Part shown: positions 8,638 to 18,138 of the stretch, one piece after another
Layout of the letters: the number at the start of each line of letters is the position of its first letter
Numbering within the stretch: position 1 is the first letter of the stretch
From: Salinimonas chungwhensis DSM 16280
Lineage (GTDB): Bacteria; Pseudomonadota; Gammaproteobacteria; Enterobacterales; Alteromonadaceae
NCBI RefSeq assembly: GCF_000378185.1
Contig: NZ_KB899376.1
Location: 524,357-588,356 of the forward strand
Length of the DNA stretch: 64,000 bases
Direction: 5' to 3'
Program-made: the position numbers and the translations under genes
The notes under the pieces: model-generated
What the model was told of the DNA's origin: nothing
Database searches by the model: none
Seen by the model: only the letters and a program-made list of their open reading frames with translations

Positions 8638-9075
8638 TCAGCCTGCTGGAGCATCGAAGAAAATGGTTAGAGGGTCTTTGCGGTTCTCTAACCATATCAC
8701 CATACGCCAGCGCATAGTTGGCTGACTACAACTTCCCAGCATAAACCAACCTTCAAGTTTTCTTCCCGCGTTGGCTTTGATAAACACGGGCACTTTTCCC
8801 ATATACATATCGTCCCCCTCTAATAAAATATCCTCAACAATAACGTCTTTAGGGACCCGTAATTCAAATCCGATTTGTTCCTCGGCACGGGGCGGATTGT
8901 TAAAAGTAATATGGACATCACCTGCCGCTACTGTTAAATCGCAACGCTGATTTGCCATTGTACAGCTGTTAGTCGATGAGGTTTGTGATGAAAGGTAGAG
9001 CCATACTGCCGCTATAACCACAACAGCAACCCCGAAAATTATCGCTAACTTTGTCAAACTACTTTGTTTTTTCAT
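8638..9075 (-). CDS. Unknown membrane-anchored protein divergent from ccoN
   Basis: A 145-residue protein I cannot assign to a named family. It has one N-terminal membrane helix (about residues 9-29) and a roughly 110-residue domain predicted to face the periplasm. Two cysteines sit in NSCTMANQRC and a third in MLGSCSQPTM. A DDMYMG stretch followed by the Met-rich GSCSQPTMRWRM segment gives it a distant likeness to FixH/YtkA-type copper-related domains, but this is only an impression. It is divergent from ccoN and the FNR box at 9124-9137 lies between them, so it may be controlled with the oxidase. Its stop directly abuts the bfr stop. Confidence 0.75.
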   Translation of the reverse strand: MKKQSSLTKLAIIFGVAVVVIAAVWLYLSSQTSSTNSCTMANQRCDLTVAAGDVHITFNNPPRAEEQIGFELRVPKDVIVEDILLEGDDMYMGKVPVFIKANAGRKLEGWFMLGSCSQPTMRWRMVIWLENRKDPLTIFFDAPAG

Positions 9076-9123
9076 AAACTTTCTGTAATTACTACTTTGC
9101 TATTAATTTAGTATGCTTATTTA

Positions 9124-9137
9124 TTGACATGAATCAA
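9124..9137 (+). promoter_or_regulatory. FNR box (anaerobox) upstream of ccoN
   Basis: TTGACATGAATCAA matches the FNR consensus TTGAT-N4-ATCAA at 9 of 10 conserved positions. It lies 124 nt before the ccoN start codon. An extended -10 (TGCTATCTT, 9152-9160) follows at class II activator distance. The window encodes an Fnr whose recognition helix keeps E-x2-S-R. Confidence 0.85.
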
Positions 9138-9142
9138 TCCTG

Positions 9143-9186
9143 GCGATGATGTGCTATCTTTTTGTATCCAAAAACATTATCATCGC
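9143..9186. repeat. 8-bp inverted repeat flanking the ccoN core promoter
   Basis: GCGATGAT at 9143-9150 and ATCATCGC at 9179-9186 are perfect inverted repeats 28 nt apart. They surround the extended -10 (9152-9160) and the expected transcription start. Confidence 0.45.
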
Positions 9187-9261
9187 GGTGCAATTGACCA
9201 AACCGGGCACAACTTGCACAACAACTGAGCCTGTGTACATCGAAGTGGAAGATTCAATAAA

Positions 9262-10695
9262 ATGAGTGAGATAAGCCAAGCACAACCGACTTACAACTAT
9301 AAGGTTGTTCGTCAGTTCACTATCATGACCATCATTTGGGGAATCATAGGTATGGGGCTGGGTGTCTTTATTGCTGCCCAATTGTTTGCTCCTGCACTAA
9401 ATTTTGACGTTCCCTGGCTAACCTTTTCCCGTTTGCGTCCACTGCATACTAATGCGGTGATTTTTGCGTTCGGGGGCAGTGCCTTGTTTGCCACATCCTA
9501 TTACGTGGTTCAGCGAACCTCTCAGGTACGCGTTTTTTCAGACAAGCTCGCCGCCTTTACATTTTGGGGCTGGCAAGCAGTTATCGTTGCTGCGATTATA
9601 ACGCTTCCACTTGGTATGACGTCTTCAAAAGAATACGCTGAACTTGAATGGCCTATTGATATTCTGATTGCACTGGTTTGGATCGCTTATACGATCAACT
9701 TTTTCGGTACTATCGTCATCCGTAAAGTCTCTCACATCTATGTGGCCAACTGGTTTTACGGTGCATTTATCCTGACGGTGCTGGTATTGCATATTGGTAA
9801 CAGTATGGCTATACCAGTCTCGTTTACAAAGTCTTACTCGCTCTATGCCGGCGCGGTGGACGCAATGATGCAATGGTGGTATGGACACAATGCTGTAGGC
9901 TTTTTCCTGACCGCAGGTTTTCTGGGGATGATGTATTACTTTGTGCCTAAGCAAGCCGGCCGCCCGGTCTATTCATATCGCTTATCCATTATCCACTTCT
10001 GGGCGCTTATATCCCTTTATATCTGGGCCGGCCCTCACCATTTGCACTACACTGCCCTACCTGACTGGACCCAATCGTTAGGTATGGTGATGTCAATCAT
10101 TCTTTTTGTACCCTCTTGGGGCGGCATGATAAACGGCATCATGACATTGTCGGGAGCCTGGCATAAACTCAGAACCGATCCTGTACTACGCTTTTTGGTG
10201 GTGTCTCTGACCTTCTACGGTATGTCGACATTTGAAGGTCCGATGATGGCAATCAAGACGGTAAATGCGTTATCACACTACACCGACTGGACCATCGGAC
10301 ATGTTCATTCCGGAGCATTAGGCTGGGTAGCCATGGTGTCTATCGGTTCGGTTTATCATCTTATCCCACATCTGTTCGGACAGCGCGCTATGTACAGTAC
10401 TCGTCTGGTTAATGTGCATTTCTGGCTGGCTACTATTGGCGTCGTCCTATATATCGTAGCGATGTGGTTCTCGGGGGTATTACAAGGGTTGATGTGGCGC
10501 GCAGTAAACGCTGACGGCACCCTGACTTACAGCTTCGTAGAGTCGCTGGAAGCTTCTAAGCCTTATTATGTTGTGCGCTTTATCGGGGGCTGTTTTGTCG
10601 TCGTCGGAATGCTGGTAATGGCCTATAATGCTTACCGGACAATTCGGGCACCTAAAGGTAGTATCGCCGCTGACCCGGCCACGCAGCCAGCATAA
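9262..10695 (+). CDS. ccoN: cbb3-type cytochrome c oxidase subunit I
   Basis: A 477-residue catalytic subunit of the high-affinity cbb3 oxidase, with about 12 transmembrane helices. It carries the low-spin haem His in [12 protein letters not shown], the copper/active-site region [10 protein letters not shown] and the GPHHLHY histidine pair, and the haem ligands in [14 protein letters not shown]. The length is typical. It reduces oxygen to water at the inner membrane and pumps protons under low oxygen. It heads the ccoNOQP operon: ccoO starts 14 nt later behind an AAGGAG site. The FNR box at 9124-9137 explains induction when oxygen falls. Confidence 0.97.
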   Translation: MSEISQAQPTYNYKVVRQFTIMTIIWGIIGMGLGVFIAAQLFAPALNFDVPWLTFSRLRPLHTNAVIFAFGGSALFATSYYVVQRTSQVRVFSDKLAAFTFWGWQAVIVAAIITLPLGMTSSKEYAELEWPIDILIALVWIAYTINFFGTIVIRKVSHIYVANWFYGAFILTVLVLHIGNSMAIPVSFTKSYSLYAGAVDAMMQWWYGHNAVGFFLTAGFLGMMYYFVPKQAGRPVYSYRLSIIHFWALISLYIWAGPHHLHYTALPDWTQSLGMVMSIILFVPSWGGMINGIMTLSGAWHKLRTDPVLRFLVVSLTFYGMSTFEGPMMAIKTVNALSHYTDWTIGHVHSGALGWVAMVSIGSVYHLIPHLFGQRAMYSTRLVNVHFWLATIGVVLYIVAMWFSGVLQGLMWRAVNADGTLTYSFVESLEASKPYYVVRFIGGCFVVVGMLVMAYNAYRTIRAPKGSIAADPATQPA

Positions 10696-10709
10696 GAAGG
10701 AGTTGTCAG

Positions 10710-11318
10710 GTGAAAAGAAATTTACACGAAATTGTTGAAAAAAATGTTGGGCTGCTCACGATTCTCATTCTGGTAGCTATTAGCTTTGGCGCTATGGTGC
10801 AAATTACACCCTTGATGTTTCAGCAGCAAGTTATGGAGCCGGTGGAAGGGTTGACGCCCTACACTGCTCTGCAACTCGAGGGACGCGACATCTATATCCG
10901 TGAAGGCTGTGTAGGCTGCCATTCACAAATGATTCGCCCTTTCCGCGCTGAGACCGAGCGGTATGGTCACTATAGTGTTGCCGGTGAGTCAGTTTGGGAA
11001 CATCCCTTTTTGTGGGGGTCTAAACGGACCGGACCAGACTTAGCCCGAGTGGGTGGTCGTTACAGCGATGCATGGCATATTGCACATCTGAGAAACCCAC
11101 GGGACGTGGTTCCCGAGTCCAACATGCCGGGTTTTCCATGGTTGCTTGAAAATACATTAAGCGGTGAAGATACCGCAGCAAAAATGGAAATATTCAGAGA
11201 TTTCGGCGTACCCTACACCGATGAAGATATTGCTGGTGCTAAAAAAGCCGTTCAGGGAAAAACAGAAATGGAAGCGCTTGTGGCCTATCTGCAATCACTG
11301 GGAACACATCTGAAATAA
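10710..11318 (+). CDS. ccoO: cbb3-type cytochrome c oxidase subunit II (mono-haem)
   Basis: A 202-residue membrane-anchored mono-haem cytochrome c of the cbb3 complex. One N-terminal helix spans residues 14-35, and a CVGCH haem-attachment site is at residues 67-71, followed by HSQMIRPF. The distal Met is likely in ESNMPGFPW, a conserved CcoO motif. It passes electrons from CcoP to CcoN. The start is GTG with an AAGGAG site. It is separated from ccoQ by 1 nt. Confidence 0.97.
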   Translation: MKRNLHEIVEKNVGLLTILILVAISFGAMVQITPLMFQQQVMEPVEGLTPYTALQLEGRDIYIREGCVGCHSQMIRPFRAETERYGHYSVAGESVWEHPFLWGSKRTGPDLARVGGRYSDAWHIAHLRNPRDVVPESNMPGFPWLLENTLSGEDTAAKMEIFRDFGVPYTDEDIAGAKKAVQGKTEMEALVAYLQSLGTHLK

Positions 11319-11319
11319 T

Positions 11320-11493
11320 ATGAATCAGGGTTTAATTGGCACTATTTTTACAATTGTTGTTTTTATTTGTTTCGCCGGCGTAGTCTGGTGGGCGTTTAGC
11401 GGTCGGAATAAAAAGAAATTCGATGACGCTGCGAACCTGCCCTTTGCAGATGAAGACAAAGAGCGCATAAAAAAAGATAAGCGGGAGTCTTGA
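11320..11493 (+). CDS. ccoQ: cbb3-type oxidase small subunit CcoQ/FixQ
   Basis: A short gene of 57 codons plus stop, starting MNQGLIGTIFTIVV. One transmembrane helix (about residues 6-27) containing VVWWAFSG is followed by a hydrophilic tail with FDDAANLPFADEDKE, the typical CcoQ pattern. In other bacteria CcoQ stabilises the association of CcoP with the CcoNO core. It sits between ccoO (1-nt gap) and ccoP (4-nt gap), the canonical position. Confidence 0.93.
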   Translation: MNQGLIGTIFTIVVFICFAGVVWWAFSGRNKKKFDDAANLPFADEDKERIKKDKRES

Positions 11494-11497
11494 GCTC

Positions 11498-12463
11498 ATG
11501 AGCACGTTTTGGACAATATGGATCTCAGTGATCACTTTAGGAAGCATCATTGGGTGTTTCGTTCTGCTTCGTTGGTGTCTGACGAATTTTACCGGCGTTG
11601 AAGAAGGTAAAAGTATGGGCCACGAGTTTGATGGTATTGAGGAAGTAAACAACCCTCTGCCAAAATGGTGGACCATCTTATTTTACGTCACTATTGTTTT
11701 CGGCCTTATATATCTGGTTCTTTATCCTGGTCTGGGCAGCTATAAAGGCTTGTGGGACTGGAAAAGCTCTAACCAGAATATTCAGTCGCTTGAAGAGTCT
11801 CGTCAGGCTCGACAAGATGCCATGGAAAGCGGAGACTACGTCCAGTATGACGTAGAGCTCACCAAAGCGGCAGAACGCTTTGATCCGATTTTTGAAGCCT
11901 TTGCACAGGTACCGGTAGAAGAACTGGCATTTGACGAGGATGCTGTCAAAGTAGGCCGACGACTGTTCTTGCAAAATTGTGCACAATGTCACGGTTCAGA
12001 TGCCCGTGGTCAGAACGGGGGGTTTCCTAACCTTACCGATGACGACTGGTTATATGGCGGCAGCGGCGCAAAAATTAAAGAAACGCTTATTAATGGCCGT
12101 CAGGCGGCTATGCCAGCCTGGCTTGATGCAATGGGCGAACAAGGTATCGAAGAAGTTGTAGCTTACGTTCTCAGTTTAAGTGGACGTCAGGTTGATCAGC
12201 AGTTAGCGAATAAAGGCGAGGCTCGCTTTGCCGTATGCGCTGCCTGTCATGGTCAGGATGGGAAAGGTAATCAGGCGTTGGGTGCACCAAATCTTACAGA
12301 TAACACTTGGCTGTATGGTGGTAGCAAGCGAGCTGTTACAGAAACACTTAAGTATGGACGTAATGGCGTCATGCCTTCGTTCAAGAAAACTCTTGGTGAA
12401 GACAAGATTCATGTTGTCGCGGCTTATGTTTATAGCCTTTCTAACCAGCCAGAATCTGAGTAA
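11498..12463 (+). CDS. ccoP: cbb3-type cytochrome c oxidase subunit III (di-haem)
   Basis: A 321-residue di-haem cytochrome c. Two N-terminal helices (residues about 5-28 and 56-76) are separated by an EFDGIEEVNNPLPKWW segment that is characteristic of CcoP. Two cytochrome c domains follow, with CAQCH at 161-165 and CAACH at 247-251, each with a downstream Met in AMPAW and VMPSF contexts. It receives electrons from soluble cytochrome c. It ends the oxidase structural operon; a terminator at 12473-12493 follows. Confidence 0.97.
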   Translation: MSTFWTIWISVITLGSIIGCFVLLRWCLTNFTGVEEGKSMGHEFDGIEEVNNPLPKWWTILFYVTIVFGLIYLVLYPGLGSYKGLWDWKSSNQNIQSLEESRQARQDAMESGDYVQYDVELTKAAERFDPIFEAFAQVPVEELAFDEDAVKVGRRLFLQNCAQCHGSDARGQNGGFPNLTDDDWLYGGSGAKIKETLINGRQAAMPAWLDAMGEQGIEEVVAYVLSLSGRQVDQQLANKGEARFAVCAACHGQDGKGNQALGAPNLTDNTWLYGGSKRAVTETLKYGRNGVMPSFKKTLGEDKIHVVAAYVYSLSNQPESE

Positions 12464-12472
12464 TACTTTCAT

Positions 12473-12493
12473 GCCCCGCGCCAGCGGGGCTTT
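12473..12493 (+). terminator. Terminator after ccoNOQP
   Basis: GCCCCGC/GCGGGGC 7-bp stem with a GCCA loop, followed by only three T. The short T tract suggests partial termination, which would lower ccoHIS expression relative to the oxidase. Confidence 0.7.
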
Positions 12494-12576
12494 AACCTTC
12501 TGTGATTTTGTCTGGCTCGCCGGCCCATGTTTTTCATTCTCAAACTCATACTTCGTTAATTTACGGGCAATATTAG

Positions 12577-13056
12577 ATGGAAAAACCCTGGTACAAGCAA
12601 TTCTGGCCCTGGTTTTTGATTGCAGTGCCAGCTATAACAATGATCATGAGTGGGGTTCTGCTCAACCTCGCTATATCCACTGAGGACAGCCTGGTTGTGG
12701 ACAATTACTACAAACAGGGTAAAGCTATCAATGCCAGTCTGGCAAAAGAACATGAAGCCCGGCGCCGGAATATCTCCGCAGATGTTACTATTGACGATGG
12801 CGCTATTGCGTTACAATTCCACTCCGGTATTCCTCGCGATGGCCAGGCCATCCGCTTATCGTTTTATCATACTACTCAGCAAAGCAAAGATTTTTCAGTA
12901 TTATTGAGCCGCGATGCCAGCGGAATGTACCGCGGTTTTAGTGAGAATATGGTAGCTGGAAAATGGCAAATGACGCTTGAGCCTATTAATTCAGACTGGA
13001 AAATAAGAAAACAGATATGGTTGCCCGCCAAACAAACTATCTCCCTTAAACCCTGA
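12577..13056 (+). CDS. ccoH: cbb3 oxidase assembly protein CcoH/FixH
   Basis: A 159-residue FixH-family protein. A membrane helix at residues 10-31 is followed by the VDNYYKQGKAIN motif, which is highly typical of FixH/CcoH, then a periplasmic beta domain with RLSFYHTT and AGKWQMTLEP. It is needed for cbb3 assembly and works with the copper ATPase CcoI. Its stop overlaps the ccoI start by 1 nt (TGATG), which indicates translational coupling. The polyferredoxin ccoG (fixG), which often stands between ccoP and ccoH, is absent here. Confidence 0.93.
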   Translation: MEKPWYKQFWPWFLIAVPAITMIMSGVLLNLAISTEDSLVVDNYYKQGKAINASLAKEHEARRRNISADVTIDDGAIALQFHSGIPRDGQAIRLSFYHTTQQSKDFSVLLSRDASGMYRGFSENMVAGKWQMTLEPINSDWKIRKQIWLPAKQTISLKP

Positions 13057-15431
13057 TGCCAGCACAACCCTGCCAATGTTACCACTGCGGTGAGCCTAAT
13101 GATCCGCGTCGCCCTTATACAGCAGATGTTCTTGGAGAAACTCGCCATTTTTGCTGTCCCGGATGTCAGGCTGTTGCAGAGGCGATAGTTGAAAATGGTT
13201 TACAGGACTACTACCAGTTTCGCACAGAAAAAGCGGAACAGGCGCAGCCACCCGATGAAGAACTGCTGTCACGATTAAATATGTACGATGATCCTCAGTT
13301 GCAGGAGGATTTTGTCATTTCCAGTGATAACGATAAAGAAATCCAGCTTACCGTGGAAGGTATTACCTGTGCTGCATGCGGTTGGCTTATCGAAAAGCAA
13401 CTGTCACGAGTAAACGGCGTCCGTCAGGTTTCAGTGAATGTGGCCCAGCGTCGAGCCTGGATTAGGTGGTCAGGAGAGCACACCAGTCTGAGCGCATTAA
13501 TAAAGCGTCTCGGGCAGATCGGTTATAAAGGTTTTCCCTTCCAGGCTGATGAACACGAGGCCTCTTATGCTGCCGAGCAAAAACAGTTTATAAAGAAACT
13601 TGGCCTTGCTGGTCTTATGACTATGCAGGTAATGATGTTAATGGCGGCTATGTATTTTGACCTGCTGGACAATATGTCGGCGCAAATGGAACAATATTTT
13701 CACGGCGTCGCTTTAATTCTCACCACGCCAGTGGTCTTCTATTCCGGGTCTGCCTTCTATCTGGGCGCATTTAAAGCATTACAGGCAAAAACAGTCAATA
13801 TGGATGTGCCGGTTACAATAGCTATCGGTGTGACCTATTTTGCTGGTTTAAAAGCGACATTTAGTGGGAATGGAGAAGTGTATTTTGAGTCCATCTGTAT
13901 GTTTGTGTTCTTGTTGTTGCTTAGTCGTTTTGCTGAGCACCGAAGCCGGCACAGGGCCATGCAAATATCTTCCAATATGCTTCAGTACATTCCTATGACA
14001 GCCACTGTTTGTGATAACGGGGGTTATCATAGCTGTCTGGCGAAGCGCCTTAAAACAGGCCAGACAGTAATGGTCAAAGCGGGTGAAGTCATTCCTGTTG
14101 ACGGAGTGATCTGTGAGGGGCGCACCCATGTCGATGAGTCAATGTTAACCGGTGAGTTTACACCGGTTGGCAAAGATACTGGCGACAACGTTTATGGCGG
14201 TACGCTCAATCACCGGGATACAGTTCTGATCACGGTAACCAAAGCCTTAAAATACTCTCTGGTCAACCAAATACTTCGCCTGCAGAGTCAGGCAATGGCG
14301 ACCCGCCCCCGCCTGGCCCGGGCGGCAGATCAACTTTCCCAATACTTTGTGACTGCTGTTCTGTTAATTGCCGGAGTTACTTACTGGTACTGGTCTGAGC
14401 ATCAACCGGACGAGGCAATCTGGATCACTGTTGCGGTATTGGTTGCTACCTGCCCCTGCGCGCTTGGTCTGGCAACACCGACAGCGCTCACCTGTGCGGT
14501 GGCTAGCCTTAATCGACAAGGTGTACTGGTAAAACGGGCTGATGTACTTGAGTCTGCGGCCGCGTGCTCAATATTGGGGCTGGATAAGACCGGGACGCTA
14601 ACCAATGGTAAATTTTCTGTGGTGGATTGTTGGTATCATTCTCACTGGAATAAGACGGATATCCTGAGGGCGATGGCAACTCTAGAATCACGTTCCGAGC
14701 ACCCTATTGCCAGCCTGTTCGACCGAAACGATATCCTGCCTCTGAGTGATTTCAATATTGTGCCAGGTTTTGGTATCAAAGGCACGGTGGATGGAAAGAC
14801 TTACCGGGCAGGCTCACGTCTGTTTTTCTCTTGTGCGTTGCCTGACCTGGCTTTTGAAGCAAACATTTATTTATCCTGCGACGAGGAAATTATTGCCGCC
14901 TGGAAAATCAGCGACACTATCAAACCAGGCGTTAAAGATGTTTTGAGGTCTTTCAGCGGGCTCAAGAAAGTTATTTTAAGTGGTGATACTCAGGCCAGTG
15001 TGTCTGAAGTGGCAGAGCAACTGGATATCGACCACTATTACTTTCAGCAAACGCCCGAGCAGAAGCTTAATACTGTTAAACAGTTTCAATTTGATAAACA
15101 CAAATTTATGATGCTCGGTGACGGTATAAATGATGCCCCCGTACTAGCCGGGGCTGATGTGTCCGTTGCAGTGGGCAATGCAACGGATATCGCTAAGTCT
15201 TCTGCCGATATTGTCCTTTTATCTCCCCGGCTTGATACCCTGGCAAATGTCGTGGCACTGGCCCGGCGCACAACATCGGTGATCAGGCAAAACATGGTCT
15301 GGGCACTAGCCTATAACCTGTTGATTCTGCCTCTGGCAATCAGCGGCATGCTGGCCCCATGGATGGCCGTGATCGGAATGTCAATAAGTAGTATCATCGT
15401 AGTATTCAATTCAACCCGATTGCTCAGGTAG
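13056..15431 (+). CDS. ccoI: cbb3-associated copper-exporting P1B-type ATPase CcoI/FixI
   Basis: A 791-residue copper P-type ATPase. An N-terminal cysteine-rich segment (CYHCG and CCPGC) is followed by a heavy-metal domain with CAACGW at residues 105-110, membrane helices, the TGE actuator motif, the CPC metal-transport motif at 466-468, the phosphorylated DKTGT at 510-514, SEHP, and the hinge GDGINDAP. In other bacteria CcoI moves copper to the periplasmic side for insertion into the CuB site of CcoN. The CCPGC zinc-ribbon-like leader separates this group from CopA. It is coupled to ccoH and followed 6 nt later by ccoS. Confidence 0.96.
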   Translation: MPAQPCQCYHCGEPNDPRRPYTADVLGETRHFCCPGCQAVAEAIVENGLQDYYQFRTEKAEQAQPPDEELLSRLNMYDDPQLQEDFVISSDNDKEIQLTVEGITCAACGWLIEKQLSRVNGVRQVSVNVAQRRAWIRWSGEHTSLSALIKRLGQIGYKGFPFQADEHEASYAAEQKQFIKKLGLAGLMTMQVMMLMAAMYFDLLDNMSAQMEQYFHGVALILTTPVVFYSGSAFYLGAFKALQAKTVNMDVPVTIAIGVTYFAGLKATFSGNGEVYFESICMFVFLLLLSRFAEHRSRHRAMQISSNMLQYIPMTATVCDNGGYHSCLAKRLKTGQTVMVKAGEVIPVDGVICEGRTHVDESMLTGEFTPVGKDTGDNVYGGTLNHRDTVLITVTKALKYSLVNQILRLQSQAMATRPRLARAADQLSQYFVTAVLLIAGVTYWYWSEHQPDEAIWITVAVLVATCPCALGLATPTALTCAVASLNRQGVLVKRADVLESAAACSILGLDKTGTLTNGKFSVVDCWYHSHWNKTDILRAMATLESRSEHPIASLFDRNDILPLSDFNIVPGFGIKGTVDGKTYRAGSRLFFSCALPDLAFEANIYLSCDEEIIAAWKISDTIKPGVKDVLRSFSGLKKVILSGDTQASVSEVAEQLDIDHYYFQQTPEQKLNTVKQFQFDKHKFMMLGDGINDAPVLAGADVSVAVGNATDIAKSSADIVLLSPRLDTLANVVALARRTTSVIRQNMVWALAYNLLILPLAISGMLAPWMAVIGMSISSIIVVFNSTRLLR

Positions 15432-15437
15432 TTATAT

Positions 15438-15629
15438 ATGTCTATCCTCTATGTGCTTATTCCCCTGGCAATAATTATCGTAGCAATTGCCATCGGAGTC
15501 TTCTTCTGGGCTGTGCGCAGTAATCAGTTCGAAGATCTCGACCGACAGGGTTACAGTATTTTGTTTGATGATGACCTGCCGCCTGAAGAAAAAAAACTTG
15601 CTGATGAACGTAAGAAAATGAATGAATGA
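15438..15629 (+). CDS. ccoS: cbb3 oxidase maturation protein CcoS/FixS
   Basis: A 63-residue protein with one N-terminal helix (residues 3-25), the FFWAVRSNQFEDLD motif and an ILFDDD ending, all diagnostic of CcoS. It is required for cofactor insertion into cbb3 oxidases. It overlaps the next gene by 8 nt. Confidence 0.94.
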   Translation: MSILYVLIPLAIIIVAIAIGVFFWAVRSNQFEDLDRQGYSILFDDDLPPEEKKLADERKKMNE

Positions 15630-16302
15630 GCTTACTGCCTTATCAGCATTTCTTATCGGTCTGGCAGGTGGCCTGCACTGTCTGGGTATGTGTGGGGGGA
15701 TTGCTTCTGCCCTGCGTCTGGCCGTCCCCGCTGATGCTAGCCACTGGCCTTATACCCTAAGCTACAACGCCGGTCGGATTTTTAGTTATACTGTCGCAGG
15801 TGCTGTGGCCGGTGGCATTGGTCAGATGTCGTCGGAATACGTGCCGTTTACCGGCCCATTGCTCGCTCTGTTAAGTGGGTTTATGCTGCTAGCCATGGCT
15901 GCATATCTGGGGCGTTGGTGGATGGGGCTGACCAGACTTGAACACGCGGGACAGGTGGTGTGGCGGCGCATCCAACCGCTATCAAAAAAATTCATCCCGT
16001 TTTCCTCCCCCCTGGCGTCGTTGCCCTACGGCATAATATGGGGGTGGCTGCCTTGCGGCCTGGTGTACTCCACATTAACATGGGCTTTAGCCAGTGGCGG
16101 CGCCATTGAAGGTGCTCAGGTAATGCTCTGTTTCGGGCTTGGCACGTTACCGGCACTGATTGCCACAAGTCTGGGGGCTCACTGGTTAGTAACAACCCTC
16201 CGGCAACCAGCGGTGCGACAAAGTGTCGCCGTATTACTGGCACTATTTGCGGCAACATTGTTGTACAATGGGTTTCGTATGTTATTTATGATTTTAAACT
16301 GA
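15622..16302 (+). CDS. TauE/SafE-like (DsbD_2) membrane protein linked to cbb3 assembly
   Basis: A 226-residue polytopic protein with about six helices. The N-terminal motif [11 protein letters not shown] and the central [11 protein letters not shown] are signatures of the sulfite-exporter TauE/SafE or DsbD_2-like family that follows ccoS in many gammaproteobacteria. The cysteine in LPCGL and the pair in HCLGMCGG could bind copper or exchange disulfides; which of these is the real function is not settled. Position and 8-nt overlap with ccoS point to a role in cbb3 maturation rather than sulfite export. It lies 13 nt before fnr. Confidence 0.88.
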   Translation: MNELTALSAFLIGLAGGLHCLGMCGGIASALRLAVPADASHWPYTLSYNAGRIFSYTVAGAVAGGIGQMSSEYVPFTGPLLALLSGFMLLAMAAYLGRWWMGLTRLEHAGQVVWRRIQPLSKKFIPFSSPLASLPYGIIWGWLPCGLVYSTLTWALASGGAIEGAQVMLCFGLGTLPALIATSLGAHWLVTTLRQPAVRQSVAVLLALFAATLLYNGFRMLFMILN

Positions 16303-16315
16303 TAAGGAAGCAGTT

Positions 16316-17050
16316 ATGGCGACCCCGTCTGATTTTTCTATTCATTGTCAAAACTGTAGTTTTAGTCATCTTTGTTTGCCGGTTGCGTTGAACAAAACCG
16401 AGGTAGAATCACTGGATGACATCATAGAGCGCAAAAAGCCTCTGCACAAAAATGATGTTCTGATTCAGGCTGGTGACAAATTTCATGCCTTATTTGCAGT
16501 TCGATCAGGTTCCTTCAAGTCTTTCATCAGTGACAGCGATGGGGAGGAACAGATTGTGGCATTTCACTTACCGGGTGACATTATTGGTTTTGACGGCCTT
16601 CGTGCGCAGGAACATCAGATTTATACCAAGGCGCTGGAAACCGCCATGGTATGCGAACTGCCTTATGAAACGCTGGACGAGATGTCAGTCAATTTTCCTA
16701 AGTTGCGTCGGCAAATCATGAGTTTCATGAGCGCTGAGATTAAACATGATCACGAAATGATGCTGTTATTAAATCGCCGCACCGCTGAAGAAAAGCTGAT
16801 CTATTTCATTGCTCGGCTGTCGGCTCGATTCGAAGAGCGTGGTTATTCACACCGTCAGTTTAATCTTTCCATGACAAGAAATGAAATCGGTAATTATCTG
16901 GGCTTAACCGTTGAGACTATCAGCCGCTTGCTCACCCGTTTTCAAAAGGAAGGTATCATCGAAGTCTCCGGTAAACTGATTACCATACTCGACTTTACGC
17001 GTATCGAAGAGAAAATGCAGGGCATTTCTCTGACGTCTGCTTGCCGTTGA
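16316..17050 (+). CDS. fnr: Oxygen-sensing transcriptional regulator Fnr (EtrA)
   Basis: A 244-residue CRP/FNR-family regulator. Cys11, Cys14 and Cys20 ([11 protein letters not shown]) with Cys113 (MVCELP) reproduce the four ligands of the oxygen-labile 4Fe-4S cluster. The C-terminal helix-turn-helix contains TVETISRLL, whose E-x2-S-R residues recognise TTGAT half-sites. Under low oxygen the dimer should activate ccoN through the box at 9124-9137. It stands at the end of the ccoHIS run and before uspE. Confidence 0.96.
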   Translation: MATPSDFSIHCQNCSFSHLCLPVALNKTEVESLDDIIERKKPLHKNDVLIQAGDKFHALFAVRSGSFKSFISDSDGEEQIVAFHLPGDIIGFDGLRAQEHQIYTKALETAMVCELPYETLDEMSVNFPKLRRQIMSFMSAEIKHDHEMMLLLNRRTAEEKLIYFIARLSARFEERGYSHRQFNLSMTRNEIGNYLGLTVETISRLLTRFQKEGIIEVSGKLITILDFTRIEEKMQGISLTSACR

Positions 17051-17134
17051 TTTTTTGATTTAAAACAAGGCTGCACCGGTTTCTACAGGCTACACTCAAT
17101 GTAGTAGTGTTGAAAATGATGCCGGGAGGCCGCT

Positions 17135-18061
17135 TTGATTAATTATACTTCAATACTGGTCGTCATTGATAACGACCTGGATACGCAACCGGCTTTATCC
17201 AGAGCCCTGGAACTGGCTTCGAAAACCAGTGCGGCTATTACCGCCCTAATGGTTGCCTATGATTTTTCCTACGAAATGACCACCATGCTATCCCCCGGTG
17301 AGCGCGATGCTATGCGCACCGCAGTTATTAAAGAGCGGACCCAGTGGGTTGAAGATTTGATTGCACAATACGATCGAAACATTGAGATCGAAGTGGTAGT
17401 CAAATGGCAGAGCCGGCCCTTTGAAGCGATTATTCGTACTGCCATGGCGCACCATGCGGACATTATTATAAAAGCCAGTCAGACGTCTGATGATTTAGCT
17501 TCTGTGATTTTTACGCCCACCGACTGGCATTTGATGCGTAAAGCACCGATGCCTGTTCTGATGGTTAAAGAACATGCCTGGCCGCCCCAGGGCAATATAC
17601 TGGCCGCCGTTAATGTTGGCACCGAAGATAAAGAACATGCTCAGCTCAACGAAAAGCTGACAGAGATAGCTAAGGATTATGCTAAATTGATAACTGGTAA
17701 TGTGCACCTTATAAACGCTTATCCGAGGGCACCAATAAGTATCGCTATAGAAATTCCCGAATTTGATACAGAGGCTTACCATGAGTCGGTAAAAGAACAT
17801 CATGAACAGGAAATGGCAGCACACGCGAAAAAATTTGCAGTGGATATTCAGCGTTGTCATGTAGAAGAAGGTTTGCCTGAAGATGTGGTGGCCCGGAAAG
17901 CCTGTGAACTGGACGCTGAACTGGTGGTTATCGGCACCGTTGGGCGCGCTGGTCTCTCAGCTGCTTTTATTGGTAATACTGCCGAGCACGTTATAGATCG
18001 GCTTCATTGCGATGTTCTGGCCGTTAAACCTGATGGCTTTGAGTCACCGATGCAATCTTAA
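17135..18061 (+). CDS. uspE: Universal stress protein UspE (tandem Usp domains)
   Basis: A 308-residue protein made of two Usp domains (about 1-145 and 150-305). It begins SILVVIDND, close to E. coli UspE, and the second half ends VIGTVGRAGLSAAFIGNTAEHV, a full ATP-binding type glycine motif. The start codon is TTG (17135), because a GGGAGG site at 17124-17129 precedes it by 5 nt and no ATG or GTG fits. The order fnr-uspE-ttcA is conserved in related gammaproteobacteria. Confidence 0.93.
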   Translation: MINYTSILVVIDNDLDTQPALSRALELASKTSAAITALMVAYDFSYEMTTMLSPGERDAMRTAVIKERTQWVEDLIAQYDRNIEIEVVVKWQSRPFEAIIRTAMAHHADIIIKASQTSDDLASVIFTPTDWHLMRKAPMPVLMVKEHAWPPQGNILAAVNVGTEDKEHAQLNEKLTEIAKDYAKLITGNVHLINAYPRAPISIAIEIPEFDTEAYHESVKEHHEQEMAAHAKKFAVDIQRCHVEEGLPEDVVARKACELDAELVVIGTVGRAGLSAAFIGNTAEHVIDRLHCDVLAVKPDGFESPMQS

Positions 18062-18113
18062 AGGATGTGTTAAAAAATTGCCGTTCAGGATGACGAAGGG
18101 GCCTGTGCTTTTG

Positions 18114-18119
18114 TATAAT
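18114..18119 (+). promoter_or_regulatory. Candidate -10 element of ttcA
   Basis: A perfect TATAAT with a poor -35 (ATGACG at 18090-18095, 18-nt spacer). Transcription would start near 18126 and leave a very short leader before the ttcA ATG at 18139. Confidence 0.4.
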
Positions 18120-18138
18120 CCGGTTTTTGTTATTCAAG

